Below the pieces are notes generated by a model. It was given only the letters and a program-made list of their open reading frames with translations. It was not told where the DNA came from and ran no database searches. From Nocardioides soli (GTDB taxonomy: Bacteria; Actinomycetota; Actinomycetes; Propionibacteriales; Nocardioidaceae), in the NCBI RefSeq assembly GCF_014191495.1, contig NZ_JACHWR010000002.1, positions 868,001 through 932,000 on the forward strand: a stretch of 64,000 nucleotides of DNA. Reading direction: 5' to 3'. A program made the translations under genes and the position numbers. Positions 63,016-64,000 of the stretch are shown here, in pieces. Every line of letters starts with the position of its first letter. Position 1 is the first letter of the stretch.

Positions 63016-63807
63016 ATGATCATCGACGCACACACCCACGTCTGGCCCGACCGGATCGCCGAGCTCGCCCTGGGCGGCAACCGGGTGCCCGGCCTGGAGG
63101 CGCGCGGCGACGGCACCGTCGGTGGCCTGACCCGCGACATGACCGACAGCGGAGTCGACATCAGCTGCTGCCTGGCGATCGCCAACGAGGCGCGGCACGT
63201 CGACTCCGTCAACCGGTTCGTCGCCGGCGTCGCCGACGCCACCCACCTCGCGTTCGGCACCGTGCACGTCGGGCTCGACGTCGAGGAGAACCTCGCCAGC
63301 CTGGAGCGGCACGGCATCAGGGCGGTCAAGATCCACCCGCTGTTCCAGCGCTTCGCCCTGGACGACCCGCGACTCTGGGAGATCTTCGAGGCGCTCGGCA
63401 GCGACTACGCCGTGATCACCCACGTGGGTGAGGGCGGCGACGAGGCCACCAACCGCCTCTCCAGCCCGCGGATGATCCGTGACATCGCGCGTCAGTTCCC
63501 GGACCTGCGCCTGATGGCCTGCCACTTCGGGGGCTACAAGATCCTCGACGACGCCGAGGAGATGCTGTCCGGCGCCGACGTCGTGCTCGAGACCTCCTGG
63601 CCGCCGTCGCTCAGCACGCTGCGACCGGAGCGGGTGCGCGACCTGATCCGCAGGCACGGGGCGGAGCGTATCGTCTTCGGGTCCGACTGGCCGATGACGA
63701 GCCCGGCCGAGGAGATCCGGGCGATCGAGGCGCTGGGCCTCAGCGACGACGAGACCAAGCTGGTGCTCGGGGGCACGCTCGCCGGGCTGCTCGGTCTCGA
63801 CCGCTGA
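63016..63807 (+). CDS. Amidohydrolase family protein (Amidohydro_2)
   Basis: 263-residue metal-dependent hydrolase or decarboxylase. The metal motif is DAHTHVW at the N-terminus (residues 4-10); the VKIHPLFQ, ITHVGEGG, MACHFGG and FGSDWPM strands supply the other ligands. In the Amidohydro_2 family such enzymes cleave lactones or decarboxylate keto or aromatic acids as well as amides. Start codon seven bases after the SDR stop. Last gene of the 59919-63807 operon; it may open a lactone or remove a carboxylate of the ring substrate (inference). Confidence 0.87.
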   Translation: MIIDAHTHVWPDRIAELALGGNRVPGLEARGDGTVGGLTRDMTDSGVDISCCLAIANEARHVDSVNRFVAGVADATHLAFGTVHVGLDVEENLASLERHGIRAVKIHPLFQRFALDDPRLWEIFEALGSDYAVITHVGEGGDEATNRLSSPRMIRDIARQFPDLRLMACHFGGYKILDDAEEMLSGADVVLETSWPPSLSTLRPERVRDLIRRHGAERIVFGSDWPMTSPAEEIRAIEALGLSDDETKLVLGGTLAGLLGLDR

Positions 63808-63822
63808 CGCACCACGGGTGCG
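63808..63822 (+). terminator. Small hairpin after the amidohydrolase gene
   Basis: Six-base stem CGCACC / GGTGCG with a three-base loop directly after the stop codon, between convergent genes. Weak. Confidence 0.4.
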
Positions 63823-63843
63823 GCGCCGGGCGAGCGTCCGAGG

Positions 63844-64000
63844 TCAGGTGAGGCCCCACACGATCGGGGCGTTCAGGACGTCGGGGAACTTCTTCTCCGC
63901 GTAGCGGACGTACTCCAGGATGTGCTCGTGCATCGCCTCGGCGGCCGCGGCGGGGTCGCGGGACTCGATCGTCTGGTAGATGCGCAGGTGCGCCTTGTGC
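63844..64000 (-). CDS. GntR (FadR/FCD-type) regulator, C-terminal end only
   Basis: The last 51 residues before the stop are visible; the gene continues past the right edge. HKAHLRIYQTIESRDPAAA and AMHEHILEYVRYAEK fit the end of an FCD ligand-binding domain, where the regularly placed His and the helix with D-x3-A-x3-M are typical of FadR-type GntR regulators. It would be a natural regulator for the catabolic genes to its left, but its DNA-binding part is not in the window. Confidence 0.6.
   Translation of the reverse strand, partial: HKAHLRIYQTIESRDPAAAAEAMHEHILEYVRYAEKKFPDVLNAPIVWGLT

Overview
This window looks like part of the chromosome of a high-GC actinobacterium, most likely a Nocardioides-type organism. 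The pointers are the very high GC content, many GTG starts, tightly overlapping operons, a fused KorA with KorB, a mycofactocin-type SDR, many paralogous acyl-CoA catabolic enzymes, and intergenic palindromes of the GGTGGTT...AACCACC kind that I remember from such genomes (not searched). No rRNA, tRNA, phage, insertion sequence or CRISPR array is visible. About 59 protein genes fill almost all of the sequence, and nearly all are catabolic enzymes, their transporters or their regulators.

Left part (1-22155), nitrogen-compound catabolism. A four-gene operon (1-4393) encodes nitronate monooxygenase, a histone-deacetylase-fold amidohydrolase, a flavin amine oxidase and a nitrilase. After a cluster of palindromic repeats and an MFS exporter (4768-6129) comes a five-gene operon (6434-13108): FluG-type amidohydrolase, M20 amidohydrolase, glutamine-synthetase-like ligase, DAO-type flavin oxidase and a PruA-type aldehyde dehydrogenase. 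Its layout suggests gamma-glutamylation of an amine, oxidation, and release of glutamate. A second repeat cluster separates it from an RpiR/SIS regulator (13569-14474). This is divergent from an operon (14776-22155) with a GMC oxidoreductase, a ribose-type ABC importer, a class III aminotransferase and a mycofactocin-type SDR.

Middle part (22201-31217). KorB and KorA (2-oxoacid:ferredoxin oxidoreductase) run leftward. They are divergent from an aldehyde dehydrogenase, an SDR and a luciferase-like monooxygenase. A separate operon (28934-31217) holds a conserved protein of unknown function, a UGSC-like protein whose motif is CGAC, and a TetR regulator. It has a clear inverted-repeat operator lying on its -35 box.

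Right part (31249-64000), a large acyl-CoA catabolic island. It has a P450 with its own ferredoxin reductase and a divergent [3Fe-4S] ferredoxin, two MFS transporters, three acyl-CoA dehydrogenases, three acyl-CoA ligases and two KstD-like flavoproteins. It also has two SnoaL-like proteins, four hot-dog-fold proteins, three crotonases (one of MenB/BadI ring-cleaving type), a CitE-like lyase, a thiolase, two SDRs, a branched-chain-amino-acid-type ABC importer and an amidohydrolase. A FadR-type GntR regulator runs off the right edge. Together they suggest uptake, CoA activation, oxidation, ring opening and beta-oxidation of an alicyclic, terpenoid or steroid-like acid. An AT-rich motif built on TGATAA recurs at most promoters from 25 kb to 60 kb and is absent from the promoters of the left part that I read, so one regulator may tie these units together.
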